This document shows, in pieces, positions 1 to 8,296 of a stretch of DNA of 64,000 bases (within the stretch, counting starts at the first letter, position 1; the number at the start of each line of letters is the position of its first letter). Below the pieces are notes generated by a model. That model searched no databases and had not been told where the DNA came from. It saw nothing but the letters and a program-made list of their open reading frames with translations. The stretch is from positions 1-64,000 of the forward strand of contig JAQYWK010000004.1 in the NCBI GenBank assembly GCA_030145055.1. Direction: 5' to 3'. Made by a program: the position numbers and the translations under genes. Origin of the DNA: Desulfovibrio sp. GTDB taxonomy: Bacteria > Desulfobacterota > Desulfovibrionia > Desulfovibrionales > Desulfovibrionaceae.

Positions 1-478
1 CATCCGACTTAGAACTGACACCATCACGCTCAAATTCATCATGTAAATCAGCGCCAGTCCCTGTTGTTGGGGAGCTAGAGTCAGTCCGCATAGCTTCTGC
101 CAAAAGATCCTTACCATAGCTGGTCTTCGCTAAATCCTGAGCCAGCTTAAGGTCTGGATTCTCTTGTACAAACTGCGCTCGGGCCATTCTCTCAATGCGA
201 TTATACTTTTCCTTCTGATTCTTAGATTCCTGTTGTTTCATGTCCCAACGTCTTTTTACGTCAGGTTTCATCATGGAAGGGTACATTTTATCCGAAGAGG
301 AAAATTCCGAGAAATCAGTCTCAGCCATATGCAATCTTTCACCTGTGGAGCGAGAAACAACTTCCCACATATTATCAAGCTGCATTTCTGGCGGTTCGCT
401 TGTGCCGTACATTCTTACTGATGAGTTTAAATCTTGCCATCTTTTCTTCTGCAAAATAAAATTACTCTGGGTGCTCAT
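1..478 (-). CDS. Hypothetical protein, 5' part only (runs off left edge)
   Basis: An open frame on the minus strand starts at the ATG at 478-476, preceded at close range by a plausible ribosome site (AGAGGA), and stays open for about 159 codons to the window edge. The visible product begins MSTQSNFILQKKRW and is polar, rich in Met, Lys, Glu and Ser, with no signal peptide or membrane segment. I do not recognise a family. Two shorter plus-strand frames over the same bases lack ribosome sites and look like shadows. The gene lies on the 3' side of tRNA-Val, the usual side for integrated elements, so a mobile-element origin is possible, but nothing seen here proves it. Confidence 0.5.
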   Translation of the reverse strand, partial: MSTQSNFILQKKRWQDLNSSVRMYGTSEPPEMQLDNMWEVVSRSTGERLHMAETDFSEFSSSDKMYPSMMKPDVKRRWDMKQQESKNQKEKYNRIERMARAQFVQENPDLKLAQDLAKTSYGKDLLAEAMRTDSSSPTTGTGADLHDEFERDGVSSKSD

Positions 479-719
479 AAAAAAATCCTCTTATTAAAGT
501 TAATAAATAAATTTTCTCAGGATCATCGATTCTGAAAGAATTCACCACGTCCAATAAGAATAGGATAAGTTATATAGGTGACAGAAGCTGACAGACAGTG
601 GCGCATGGAGGTGTTTTTTTAATTTCGCACAGGCGCTAATTGGGGAGGCTTATAAAGGGGGCATCTCGGGTGGGATTGAAAATCAACGGCTTCTATGTAG
701 ACCAAAGTGTATACCACGT

Positions 720-759
720 AAAAAGCACCGATTAGATTTTATTCTAATCGGTGCTTTTT
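720..759 (-). terminator. Intrinsic terminator of tRNA-Val
   Basis: A perfect 17-bp inverted repeat (720-736 with 743-759, loop 737-742) with A-runs on one flank and T-runs on the other. It lies just downstream of the tRNA 3' end on the minus strand. The symmetric A/T tails could let it act in both directions. Confidence 0.8.
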
Positions 760-770
760 ATTGACTTTTT

Positions 771-845
771 TGGTAGGCACGAGCAGCTTTGAACTGCTGA
801 CCCCTTGCATGTCAAGCAAGTGCTCTACCCCTGAGCTACGCGCCT
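771..845 (-). tRNA. tRNA-Val(GAC)
   Basis: Read on the minus strand, this 75-nt sequence folds as a full cloverleaf. The acceptor stem AGGCGCG pairs with CGTGCCT (one G-U), the anticodon stem CTTGC/GCAAG encloses loop TTGACAT with anticodon GAC, the T-arm AGCAG/CTGCT encloses TTCAAAG, and CCA is encoded at the 3' end (773-771). GAC reads the GUC/GUU valine codons. The gene stands alone with its own promoter and terminator. Confidence 0.96.
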
Positions 846-867
846 ATGTTCGTCTCAACGAAGCGGA

Positions 868-896
868 TTAATACTTGAGACCTATCTCGCTGTCAA
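868..896 (-). promoter_or_regulatory. Sigma-70 type promoter of tRNA-Val
   Basis: On the minus strand there is a perfect -35 box TTGACA (896-891), a 17-bp spacer and a -10 box TATTAA (873-868), ending 22 bp before the mature tRNA 5' end. Its position and quality fit a strong stable-RNA promoter. Confidence 0.8.
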
Positions 897-1069
897 GCTT
901 GAAAAAAAGTTTTTTTAATATTGTGAGCTTCTTTTAAAATAAACATATCTTTTTGTGGAGTTTGAATGGTAAGAAAGTTTTGGCTTTTAAGTTATAATTA
1001 TTAAAAATTACGCATTTAGTAGCGTATTTAGTCTTTTCTAAGAGTGGTCTCTTTGATAGTAAGGTTGCT

Positions 1070-1474
1070 ATGAGCTTACAGTGTGAACAAAAAATATACA
1101 AAATAGGTCAGGCGGCAAAACTTGTCGGACTGAAATCTTATGTGCTGCGCTTCTGGGAAGGGGAGTTTGAACAACTTGAACCTATTCGTACGGCCTCCGG
1201 TCAGCGGTTGTATAATGATGACCATGTGAAGCTGATCAGTCGCATCAAGACCCTCTTGCATGATGAGGGGCTGACTATTGAAGGCGCGCGTAAGCGTCTT
1301 GACTCCTTTGAGCCACAGGCCGAGCAAGAGGTCGTTTCAAAGTCTGCTGACCAACACCCGGCGGAGCAGTTGCCTTTATTTGATATGGAGAAGAAGCAGG
1401 AAATAACTCTTGATAATTCCATATTGAAAGACATTCACGCAGAACTTCTCGCTGTCCGAAAGCTTCTCGATTAA
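1070..1474 (+). CDS. MerR-family (MlrA-like) transcriptional regulator
   Basis: A 134-residue protein. Residues about 10-80 form a MerR-type winged helix-turn-helix: YKIGQAAKLVGLKSYVLRFWE, then a wing with RTASGQRLY and the DVKLI-type second helix (HVKLISRIKTLL). The remainder is an acidic, low-complexity C-terminal tail with no metal-binding Cys cluster, so the inducer is unknown. The ATG at 1070 follows an AAGG about 8 nt upstream. It stands alone. An inverted repeat TACGC...GCGTA at about 1010-1027 in its leader could be an autoregulatory site, but that is inference. Confidence 0.8.
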   Translation: MSLQCEQKIYKIGQAAKLVGLKSYVLRFWEGEFEQLEPIRTASGQRLYNDDHVKLISRIKTLLHDEGLTIEGARKRLDSFEPQAEQEVVSKSADQHPAEQLPLFDMEKKQEITLDNSILKDIHAELLAVRKLLD

Positions 1475-1576
1475 TATCACCGCACCTTACTTTGAAAATA
1501 CCGTTTCAGATATTCTAAACATATTGGCATTTAAGCCCATCTGTCAGTTTCGCACGGGGTTTGAACCGTTTTGTTT

Positions 1577-2377
1577 TTAATTGTCTAAAGTTGATATGTT
1601 CGGAAAAATACGTGTGTCTCTTGAATGCAGATATATGCAAAATGCCGCGAATGCTGCAAGGAATCCCGGTAAAATAGGTTCCCATGGGATTTTGTGAAAA
1701 ACTGGGTTTACCATGGATGCCCCGTATAGAGCTGCGAAACAGGCTATGAATGATAAGTAGAATGACCTTGATAGCGTACCTGCGGCCGCGATTACCATCC
1801 CAGTCCAGAATACCTTTTCGGGCATAATATGTGCTTCATAAGTGTATACCTGCCATGAGATCCACATGGTACTTGTCGCTACAATGGCCTCAAGGGCAGG
1901 TGAAAATTTATTTCCGTCCATAACAAGCATAACTGCGCGGGGAAGTAGAAAGCAGGAATAAACGCATAGTCCCAATGAAAAGGGGAAAATGTAGAAGAAC
2001 GCCTCTGTCATATATGGAAGGTCGGGATCAGGGTGGAGCATATTATCAAGGAAACCTTGGCCGGATGCATACAAAATAAACGATCCAATCAAGACTCCGA
2101 TACTGGGCCATAAGACGATTGCGGGAACCTTTCTATGAGGTTTGAGATCGAATTTTTTTGCTAAACGCAAAGGAATGATAGCGCCAAACACTGCCATGTG
2201 TCCAAGGCAGAAGTATAAAAGAGTAGGGTCGCCCAGTTTGCTTGCAAACTTATGACCTACCATCTCGGGCCAGTGGCCGAAAAGATGGTTTAATATTGTC
2301 GGCAACTCGGCCATAGTGAAGAGGTATGTTGCATATGCCGCAAGGCTTGTAATAGCGAATGACCATTTTTTTTGCAT
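1577..2377 (-). CDS. Unknown polytopic membrane protein
   Basis: The frame is open from 2485 to 1577 (302 codons), but the N-terminal 36 residues are very basic and have no ribosome site. I favour the internal start MQKKWSF at 2377 (266 aa), which leads straight into the first hydrophobic segment. About seven or eight hydrophobic stretches follow (for example AITSLAAYATYLF, LIGSFILYASG, FWTGMVIAAAGTL, FLAAFAAFCIYL). I recognise no conserved catalytic or transport motif. It is convergent with the MerR-like gene, with a weak GC hairpin and T-run near 1553-1580 between them. Function unknown; the start is uncertain. Confidence 0.65.
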   Translation of the reverse strand: MQKKWSFAITSLAAYATYLFTMAELPTILNHLFGHWPEMVGHKFASKLGDPTLLYFCLGHMAVFGAIIPLRLAKKFDLKPHRKVPAIVLWPSIGVLIGSFILYASGQGFLDNMLHPDPDLPYMTEAFFYIFPFSLGLCVYSCFLLPRAVMLVMDGNKFSPALEAIVATSTMWISWQVYTYEAHIMPEKVFWTGMVIAAAGTLSRSFYLSFIACFAALYGASMVNPVFHKIPWEPILPGFLAAFAAFCIYLHSRDTRIFPNISTLDN

Positions 2378-2620
2378 GAAGATTAACTGCCTGAATTGAG
2401 TAATCTTGGCAATAAAAAAGCGAGTAATGCAATCTCTGCGGCCTTTTTTGGGCTTATTTTTGATAATCATCTTATAAATTGACATTTATAGTTGGATTTT
2501 CCCCGCTGACAGGCTATCTTCTATTATAAATGTATGCTGAACGGTTCGTGCTGATGATTTTGTCGCGCATATTTTTAATAATGCGTTGTTATACATAATA
2601 AATAAATGGAGATTGCACTC

Positions 2621-4789
2621 ATGAGTAAATCGATAAAGATAATAGGGGCAGTTTTTGCGGTCCTAATTGTTTTGATTGGTTCTGCAATGGTACTTGCTAC
2701 AATTTTGATTGATCCTAATGATTACAAAGACGAAATATCAAAGGCTGTACTTGATAAGACCGGGAGACAACTTACTTTTGATGGCGATATCAAGTTGTCG
2801 GTATTTCCATGGCTCGGAGTTACTACTTCGGGAGTATCTCTTTCAAACGCAAAAGGATTTGCTGAAAAAAATATGTTCAGCCTGAAATCTGCGAATATCA
2901 GTGTTAAACTTATTCCGCTTCTGTCCAGTAAAATTCATATCCGGCGAATAGATGTGAATGGACTTGCCCTGAATTTGTCGAAAAACAAGTCCGGCGTAAC
3001 AAACTGGGACGATTTGGTTAGTAAAAGCCATGAAACAGAGAAGGCTGCGGACCACAGTAAAAAATCCGATAGCGAAATGGATATCAGTGTGGGTGGGCTT
3101 CTTGTTGAGAATGCTAAGGTCGTTTGGGATAATCGCCAAAATGGAGTGCGTCAGGCTGTTCAAGATTTTGATGCAATGATTGACGGATTTGCTCCAGGTG
3201 AGCCTTTTAAGTTTGAAGTTCACGTGCTTGTCGAATCAACGAAGCCAGAAATCTCCGCAGAAACGCAAACTTCAGGAACCGCAACTCTTTCTGCGGACTT
3301 CAAGACATTTTCAGTCGAGGGATTGTCTGTTTCAATTGATGCTACAGGTGCAGCCGTACCGGGTGGCAAGGGGAAGGTCTTGGTTACCGGTGATGCCGCT
3401 TTGAATCTTGTTGCGAAGACCGCCGATGTTGGAAACCTTGTCCTTGAAGCTTATGGAATGAAGGCTGAAGGGTCTATTAAGGCTGCAGGAATAGGCACTG
3501 ATAAGCTTAATTTCAACGGTGATATGAATGTTCCTGGGTTTGACCTGAGAAGCTCTCTTGAGCAGATGGCAATGGATGTAAAGATGTCTGACAGTAAAGC
3601 TTTAACAAGTGTTGGCCTTAACTTAGCTCTTGCGGGGACTGCAAAGTCTGTTTCGATTTCAAATTTATTGATCAACCTCGATGAAACAACAATCAAAGGG
3701 GCAGGTTCTTTTGCGAATCCTGATCGCCCTAATATAGTACTTACTTTGGATGCAGATAAGATTAATCTTGACGGATACCTTCCGCCGGAAAGTGATAAAA
3801 AAGCTGACACAAAAAAAACAGAAAATAAGGGCGTTAAGAAAGCAGAGAAGACTGAGCTGTTTCCTGTTGAGTTCTTACGCAAGTTGACTCTTAAAACTGA
3901 TATCAGTGTAGATCAGTTGATTGCAGGTAAGGCGGATTTGACCAATGTTGTTTTGAAGGTACGAGCTAAAGATGGAGTTATCAGTATCAAGCCTTTGTCA
4001 CTTAATGCTGCGAAGGGCGCGTTTACTTCCACCGCAGGTCTCAATGTGCGTGGCAAAACTCCAACCATGTCATTCGCGGGTAGCTTGAGTGGAATGGATG
4101 GAGAAACTTTATCAATGCAAATGACAGGAAAGGATAACTTCTCCGGTAAAATGGGATTTAATACCAAACTGGCAAGTAGGGGAAATGATCTAAAAACCAT
4201 TTTTGAGAACCTTAATGGTGATTTGGGTTTCAAGGTTCTGGATGGTTATGTGACCGGATTTGACATTTTGTTCTTGGCCGGAGACGCGTTTAATATCCTG
4301 ACTGGTGGGACATTTGATAAGACAAGCACAAATAAAACCGAGTTCGGCGAAGCTTCGGGATCTGCTGTAATTACTAAAGGAGTCGCTGTTAATAAGGATC
4401 TAGTTCTAAAATCTCCATTATTTAGAGCGGATGGTAAAGGTAATTTGAATCTTAACACCATGATGCTTGATTACGGTGTTGACGCCAAGATTGTAGGGTC
4501 GTTGGAAGGTCAGGGCGGAAAAAGCAGCAATGATCTTGTAGGTTTAACAGTTCCCCTCAATATTACCGGCCCTGTTGCTAATCCTTCTATAATGGTTGAT
4601 CTACCTCGTTTCGCCGTGATTTTGGCTAAGTCGGGGTTCAAGATTGTTAATAGTGTTATCGGCGGAGTGGAAGATGTGCTTGAAGGGCTTGGTAAAACGA
4701 TCACTGGAAAGGGTGGTTCAACTTCTTCTGGGGATCAAAAACCTGATCCTGTGAAAAAAATAGGAGATTCCATAAAAAGTCTCTTCTAA
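2621..4789 (+). CDS. AsmA-family protein
   Basis: A 722-residue envelope protein. The start at 2621 (MSKSIK) was chosen over 2606 because GGAG sits 9 nt before it. Residues about 5-28 form one N-terminal membrane anchor (IIGAVFAVLIVLIGSAMVL), followed by the AsmA hallmark of a domain beginning with DPNDYK and GRQLTFDGDIKLSVFPWLG. The rest is a long beta-rich periplasmic region. The AsmA C-terminal module (NGDLGFKVLDGYVTGFDIL) is visible near residue 535, and a Gly/Ser/Lys-rich tail ends the protein. AsmA/TamB-type proteins act in outer-membrane biogenesis and lipid transport; the role here is inferred from the family. Monocistronic, closed by a strong terminator. Confidence 0.85.
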   Translation: MSKSIKIIGAVFAVLIVLIGSAMVLATILIDPNDYKDEISKAVLDKTGRQLTFDGDIKLSVFPWLGVTTSGVSLSNAKGFAEKNMFSLKSANISVKLIPLLSSKIHIRRIDVNGLALNLSKNKSGVTNWDDLVSKSHETEKAADHSKKSDSEMDISVGGLLVENAKVVWDNRQNGVRQAVQDFDAMIDGFAPGEPFKFEVHVLVESTKPEISAETQTSGTATLSADFKTFSVEGLSVSIDATGAAVPGGKGKVLVTGDAALNLVAKTADVGNLVLEAYGMKAEGSIKAAGIGTDKLNFNGDMNVPGFDLRSSLEQMAMDVKMSDSKALTSVGLNLALAGTAKSVSISNLLINLDETTIKGAGSFANPDRPNIVLTLDADKINLDGYLPPESDKKADTKKTENKGVKKAEKTELFPVEFLRKLTLKTDISVDQLIAGKADLTNVVLKVRAKDGVISIKPLSLNAAKGAFTSTAGLNVRGKTPTMSFAGSLSGMDGETLSMQMTGKDNFSGKMGFNTKLASRGNDLKTIFENLNGDLGFKVLDGYVTGFDILFLAGDAFNILTGGTFDKTSTNKTEFGEASGSAVITKGVAVNKDLVLKSPLFRADGKGNLNLNTMMLDYGVDAKIVGSLEGQGGKSSNDLVGLTVPLNITGPVANPSIMVDLPRFAVILAKSGFKIVNSVIGGVEDVLEGLGKTITGKGGSTSSGDQKPDPVKKIGDSIKSLF

Positions 4790-4878
4790 AGTTGTTATTA
4801 AATGGATTATTAGCAATTAACGAGATTTTTGTGATTAAATGTTAAATTGTTGTTGTTCGTCTATAGTTCAATATAATA

Positions 4879-4918
4879 GGGTGTTAGCTTTTCAATGAGA
4901 AGGCTAGCACCCTTTTTT
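4879..4918 (+). terminator. Intrinsic terminator after the AsmA gene
   Basis: GGGTGTTAGC (4879-4888) pairs with GCTAGCACCC (4903-4912), followed by a run of six T. It lies about 90 bp downstream of the AsmA stop. Confidence 0.85.
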
Positions 4919-5007
4919 GTTTCCACCCGTCACTGTCTGGCAGGATGTGGCGCATTGAAAATGTAGTCTATACTCATCAGTAGATAGTGACTCGGAGGAG
5001 AAAAAAA

Positions 5008-5277
5008 ATGAAAGAGAATATTTTATACGAAGTTATAGTTCGCGAAATGAAAAATGTCAGAATTGGCGAGAAGAGTCCTGAAAGTGCAGCGCTTAATGTA
5101 ATTAAAGAATTCGCCAATGATAGAGTTTACGTATCTAGCCGCTTTGTGGAGCATGTTCAACTAAGTGCAAAAGTTATTAAACTTAAAAATTATGGTGTGG
5201 AAAATGTAGATATCGCAGAAAGGCTGGGGATCTCAGAGAGGCATGTTCGAAGGTTATGGACTAGTGCTCAGAACTAA
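5008..5277 (+). CDS. Small helix-turn-helix protein (Mor-like C-terminus)
   Basis: An 89-residue protein starting at ATG 5008, preceded by a strong GGAGGAG ribosome site. An in-frame GTG at 4987 lies upstream of that site and is not used in my reading. The C-terminal half (residues about 52-85) reads as a helix-turn-helix, AKVIKLKNYGVENVDIAERLGISERHVRRLW, of the kind found in Mor/C-type activators and sigma region 4-like proteins. The N-terminal half is helical and of unknown role. It stands alone between two terminators. Probably a small DNA-binding regulator; its target is unknown. Confidence 0.65.
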   Translation: MKENILYEVIVREMKNVRIGEKSPESAALNVIKEFANDRVYVSSRFVEHVQLSAKVIKLKNYGVENVDIAERLGISERHVRRLWTSAQN

Positions 5278-5330
5278 TTTTGCAGGTCAAAAGACTCTCC
5301 GCTTAATTGAGAGTGTTTTGACCTGCAAAA
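5278..5330. terminator. Bidirectional terminator between the HTH gene and tdh
   Basis: TTTTGCAGGTCAAAA (5278-5292) pairs perfectly with TTTTGACCTGCAAAA (5316-5330), with a second inner pairing ACTCTC/GAGAGT. The U-tract and A-tract are symmetric and the flanking genes converge, so it can serve both. Confidence 0.85.
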
Positions 5331-5352
5331 TTTCACGTTTATGATGTGCTCA

Positions 5353-6387
5353 CTAAGTCCAGTCCAAAATTACTTTTCCGGATTGTCCGCTACTCATTAT
5401 ATCGAACCCTTTTTGGAAATCATCAATTTTGAAATGGTGAGTGATAGTCGGAGATATATCTAAATTTGATTGGAGCATGGAAGCTGCTTTGTACCATGTT
5501 TCAAACATTTCCCGTCCATAAATACCTTTAAGCTTTAATCCCTTGAACACTACCATGTTCCAATCAATTCTGGTTTCTTCTGGTAGAATTCCAAGTAAGG
5601 CAATGTTTCCGCCGTGGTTCATTTTATCCAGCATTTCGCCGAAAGCTACTGGACTGCCGGACATTTCGAGTCCAACGTCAAACCCTTCTGTCATATTAAG
5701 CTCTGCCATGACATCGCAAAGTTTTTCCTTGGTAACATTAACTGTACGTGTAGCTCCAAGTTTATCTGCAATGTTTAAGCGGTAATCGTTGAGGTCCGTG
5801 ATTACTATGTGCCGGGCTCCAGCGTGACGGGCGATAGCTACAGCCATCATGCCGATGGGACCGGCCCCGGTAATCAGAACGTCTTCCCCTACAAGGTTGA
5901 AAGATAAAGCTGTATGCGCTGCATTGCCAAGCGGATCGAGGATCGCACCTACATCATCTGAAATTGTGTCATTGAGTTTGAATACATTTGATGCCGGAAT
6001 GCAGACATATTCTGCAAAACATCCTGGACGATTTACTCCAACCCCTATGGTGTTGCGGCAGAGATGTCTTTTGCCTGCTCTGCAATTACGGCAATGACCA
6101 CAGGTCACGTGTCCTTCAGCGGATACTCTGTCGCCAAGGGCGAGGCCTTGAACTTCGCCGCCTATATTTTCAATGGTGCCGGAAAACTCGTGCCCGACAA
6201 CCATTGGAACAGGAATAGTCTGCTGCGCCCACTTATCCCAGTTGTATATGTGAATGTCAGTACCGCAAATTGCAGTTTTGTTAACTTTTATGAGAACATC
6301 GTTGTGTCCGCACTGAGGGACAGGAACTTCTTCCAGCCAGATACCTTCGCATGGTTTACTTTTAACTAGAGCCTTCATCGTTTTCAT
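5353..6387 (-). CDS. tdh: L-threonine 3-dehydrogenase
   Basis: A 344-residue zinc-dependent medium-chain dehydrogenase that oxidises L-threonine to 2-amino-3-oxobutyrate with NAD+. Visible are the catalytic-zinc region [21 protein letters not shown], the structural-zinc Cys set [15 protein letters not shown], the Rossmann motif GAGPIGMMA and the family-typical [11 protein letters not shown]. It lies 13 nt downstream of kbl, whose product uses its product, so the two form a threonine-to-glycine operon. The first ATG has GAAGG upstream; a second ATG nine bases later (MKALVKS) is an alternative start. An 11-bp direct repeat of GAAGGCTCTAG flanks the start. Confidence 0.95.
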   Translation of the reverse strand: MKTMKALVKSKPCEGIWLEEVPVPQCGHNDVLIKVNKTAICGTDIHIYNWDKWAQQTIPVPMVVGHEFSGTIENIGGEVQGLALGDRVSAEGHVTCGHCRNCRAGKRHLCRNTIGVGVNRPGCFAEYVCIPASNVFKLNDTISDDVGAILDPLGNAAHTALSFNLVGEDVLITGAGPIGMMAVAIARHAGARHIVITDLNDYRLNIADKLGATRTVNVTKEKLCDVMAELNMTEGFDVGLEMSGSPVAFGEMLDKMNHGGNIALLGILPEETRIDWNMVVFKGLKLKGIYGREMFETWYKAASMLQSNLDISPTITHHFKIDDFQKGFDIMSSGQSGKVILDWT

Positions 6388-6400
6388 TACCTAGAGCCTT

Positions 6401-7591
6401 CTATTTTATTATTTTAAGCTTGCGGCCAACTTTGATAAATGCATCAACGGCCTTATTTACTTGTTCGGTCGTGTGCCCTGCTGACATTTGTGTACGGATT
6501 CTTGCCTGATCGCGCGGGACTACAGGAAAGCTGAACCCGATGACGTAGATTCCTTCTTCCAGTAAACCTTCCGCTACCTGCTGAGCAAGTACTGCATCGC
6601 CTAACATAACCGGAATGATCGCGTGGTGACCCGGTACAAGTTTGAATCCGGCCTCTTCCATGCGTGAACGGAAAAGATCGCTGTTATCATTTAGCCTAGC
6701 TCGCAGCTCTGGGTGATTAGTGATCATGTCCAGCACTGCAATTGATGTGGCTGCGATCACTGGAGCCAAGGTGTTGGAAAAAAGGTAAGGACGCGATCTT
6801 TGGCGCAACCATTCTATGATTTCCTTTCTGCCGGAAGTGTATCCGCCTGATGCGCCGCCAAGTGCTTTACCTAGGGTTCCTGTAATAATATCTACCCGGC
6901 CAAGAACTCCGCAGTATTCAGGTGTTCCTTTGCCGTTTTCTCCCACAAATCCGACCGCGTGAGAATCGTCAACCATGACAAGTGCGTCATATTTATCAGC
7001 CAGATCACAAATGGACTTGAGGTCGGCAATGATTCCGTCCATGGAAAAAACACCGTCAGTTACAATTAGTCTGTAACGGCAGTCGGCGGCATCTTTAAGC
7101 TGCTGCTCCAGATCGGCCATGTCGTTATTTTTATAACGGAACCGTTTAGCTTTGCAGAGCCTGACGCCATCTATTATTGATGCATGGTTCAGCTGGTCAC
7201 TGATGACCGCATCTTCATTGGACAAAATTGTTTCAAATAGTCCTCCGTTAGCATCAAAGCACGATCCATAAAGAATTGTATCTTCAGTTTGCAGGAAGTC
7301 GCTTATTTTTTGCTCCAACTCTTTATGTATATCTTGAGTTCCACAGATAAATCTGACGGAGGACAGGCCAAAACCGTATTTGTCTAATGCTTCCTGTGCC
7401 GTTTTAACAAGTTCGGAATTGTTTGATAAGCCTAGGTAGTTATTAGCGCAGAAGTTAAGGATGCCTTTTTTACCCGCAACAGCTATTTCGGCCTGCTGCG
7501 GAGATGTTATAATTCTTTCATCTTTGTAAAGACCTGTGGCTTTTAGTTCCTCAGTCTGCTCAGAAAGAGTCTGAAATAAATTCTTTTGCAT
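6401..7591 (-). CDS. kbl: 2-amino-3-ketobutyrate CoA ligase
   Basis: A 396-residue PLP enzyme of the alpha-oxoamine synthase family. It cleaves 2-amino-3-ketobutyrate with CoA to glycine and acetyl-CoA. The sequence shows NFCANNYLGLSN, the dehydratase-like VDDSHAVGFVG loop and the PLP-lysine motif GTLGKALGGASGGY, and the length is normal for Kbl. The start has a strong GGAGG ribosome site. It is first in a kbl-tdh operon, and the Lrp/AsnC gene diverges from it, which suggests control by that regulator. Confidence 0.95.
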   Translation of the reverse strand: MQKNLFQTLSEQTEELKATGLYKDERIITSPQQAEIAVAGKKGILNFCANNYLGLSNNSELVKTAQEALDKYGFGLSSVRFICGTQDIHKELEQKISDFLQTEDTILYGSCFDANGGLFETILSNEDAVISDQLNHASIIDGVRLCKAKRFRYKNNDMADLEQQLKDAADCRYRLIVTDGVFSMDGIIADLKSICDLADKYDALVMVDDSHAVGFVGENGKGTPEYCGVLGRVDIITGTLGKALGGASGGYTSGRKEIIEWLRQRSRPYLFSNTLAPVIAATSIAVLDMITNHPELRARLNDNSDLFRSRMEEAGFKLVPGHHAIIPVMLGDAVLAQQVAEGLLEEGIYVIGFSFPVVPRDQARIRTQMSAGHTTEQVNKAVDAFIKVGRKLKIIK

Positions 7592-7740
7592 ATTAGTCCT
7601 CCATATTAATAAATTACTTACTTCGTTTTACTTGAAAAACCATATGATAAACGTTGTCAACCTTAAAATTCAGCTTATAATTTATGCTAAAGCAAAAAAA
7701 AGCAAAGTTTTTTCGGTGCAAGGTCAAATGCTAGCATAGA

Positions 7741-7770
7741 TTGACGGATTTGTCATTTTGTCACTATACA
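7741..7770 (+). promoter_or_regulatory. Promoter of the Lrp/AsnC gene
   Basis: -35 TTGACG (7741-7746), an 18-bp spacer and -10 TATACA (7765-7770) lie 48 bp before the chosen GTG start of the regulator. The upstream TTG of the longer open frame falls inside the -35 box, which argues against translation from it. Confidence 0.6.
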
Positions 7771-7818
7771 TTTCTAGGTCGAAATAAATCTTGTAATTTT
7801 GAAAGCAGGAGATTCCGG

Positions 7819-8280
7819 GTGAAAGATAGAGCTTTAGTACTTGATGATGTAGATCGTAAAATTATTGATGAGTTACAGCGTAATGGGCGTGAGTCCTATA
7901 AAAATATAGCACGGAAACTTGGTGTTTCTGACGGGACAGTTCGTCTGCGCACTGAACGAATGATTAAAAATGATTATTTACGGATTACAGCTTCAGTAAA
8001 TCCTCTTTATTTTGAGAACAGCTTAATAGCTCTGGTTGGAGTAAACTTAGAAGGTCGGGCAAACCGTGAAATAATGGATAGGATTGCCGCGGTTAGTGGT
8101 GTGCAGTCTGTAATAAATGTCTCAGGGCGATATGATCTGCTCGTTGAAGTTTTTGTTCCTTCACGTAACGCATTTAGGCAGTGCCTTGTAGATGATCTGT
8201 CAAATGTAGGTGGGATTAAATCCACTGAAACTTTCATGTTCTTAGATGCGGTGGATAAATGGGCAGAACACAAAAGTTAG
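7819..8280 (+). CDS. Lrp/AsnC-family transcriptional regulator
   Basis: A 153-residue protein. I chose the GTG at 7819 because AGGAG lies 7 nt upstream and the promoter precedes it; the frame is open further up to 7741. Residues about 8-60 form the AsnC winged helix (LDDVDRKIIDELQRNGRESYKNIARKLGVSDGTVRLR). Residues about 65-145 form the RAM effector domain (VGVNLEGRANREIMDRIAAVSGVQSVINVSGRYDLLVEVF). Such proteins sense amino acids as octamers or dimers. Divergence from kbl-tdh suggests it controls threonine or glycine catabolism, which is inference from position. Confidence 0.9.
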   Translation: MKDRALVLDDVDRKIIDELQRNGRESYKNIARKLGVSDGTVRLRTERMIKNDYLRITASVNPLYFENSLIALVGVNLEGRANREIMDRIAAVSGVQSVINVSGRYDLLVEVFVPSRNAFRQCLVDDLSNVGGIKSTETFMFLDAVDKWAEHKS

Positions 8281-8296
8281 TTTTTTAATATTCTAT

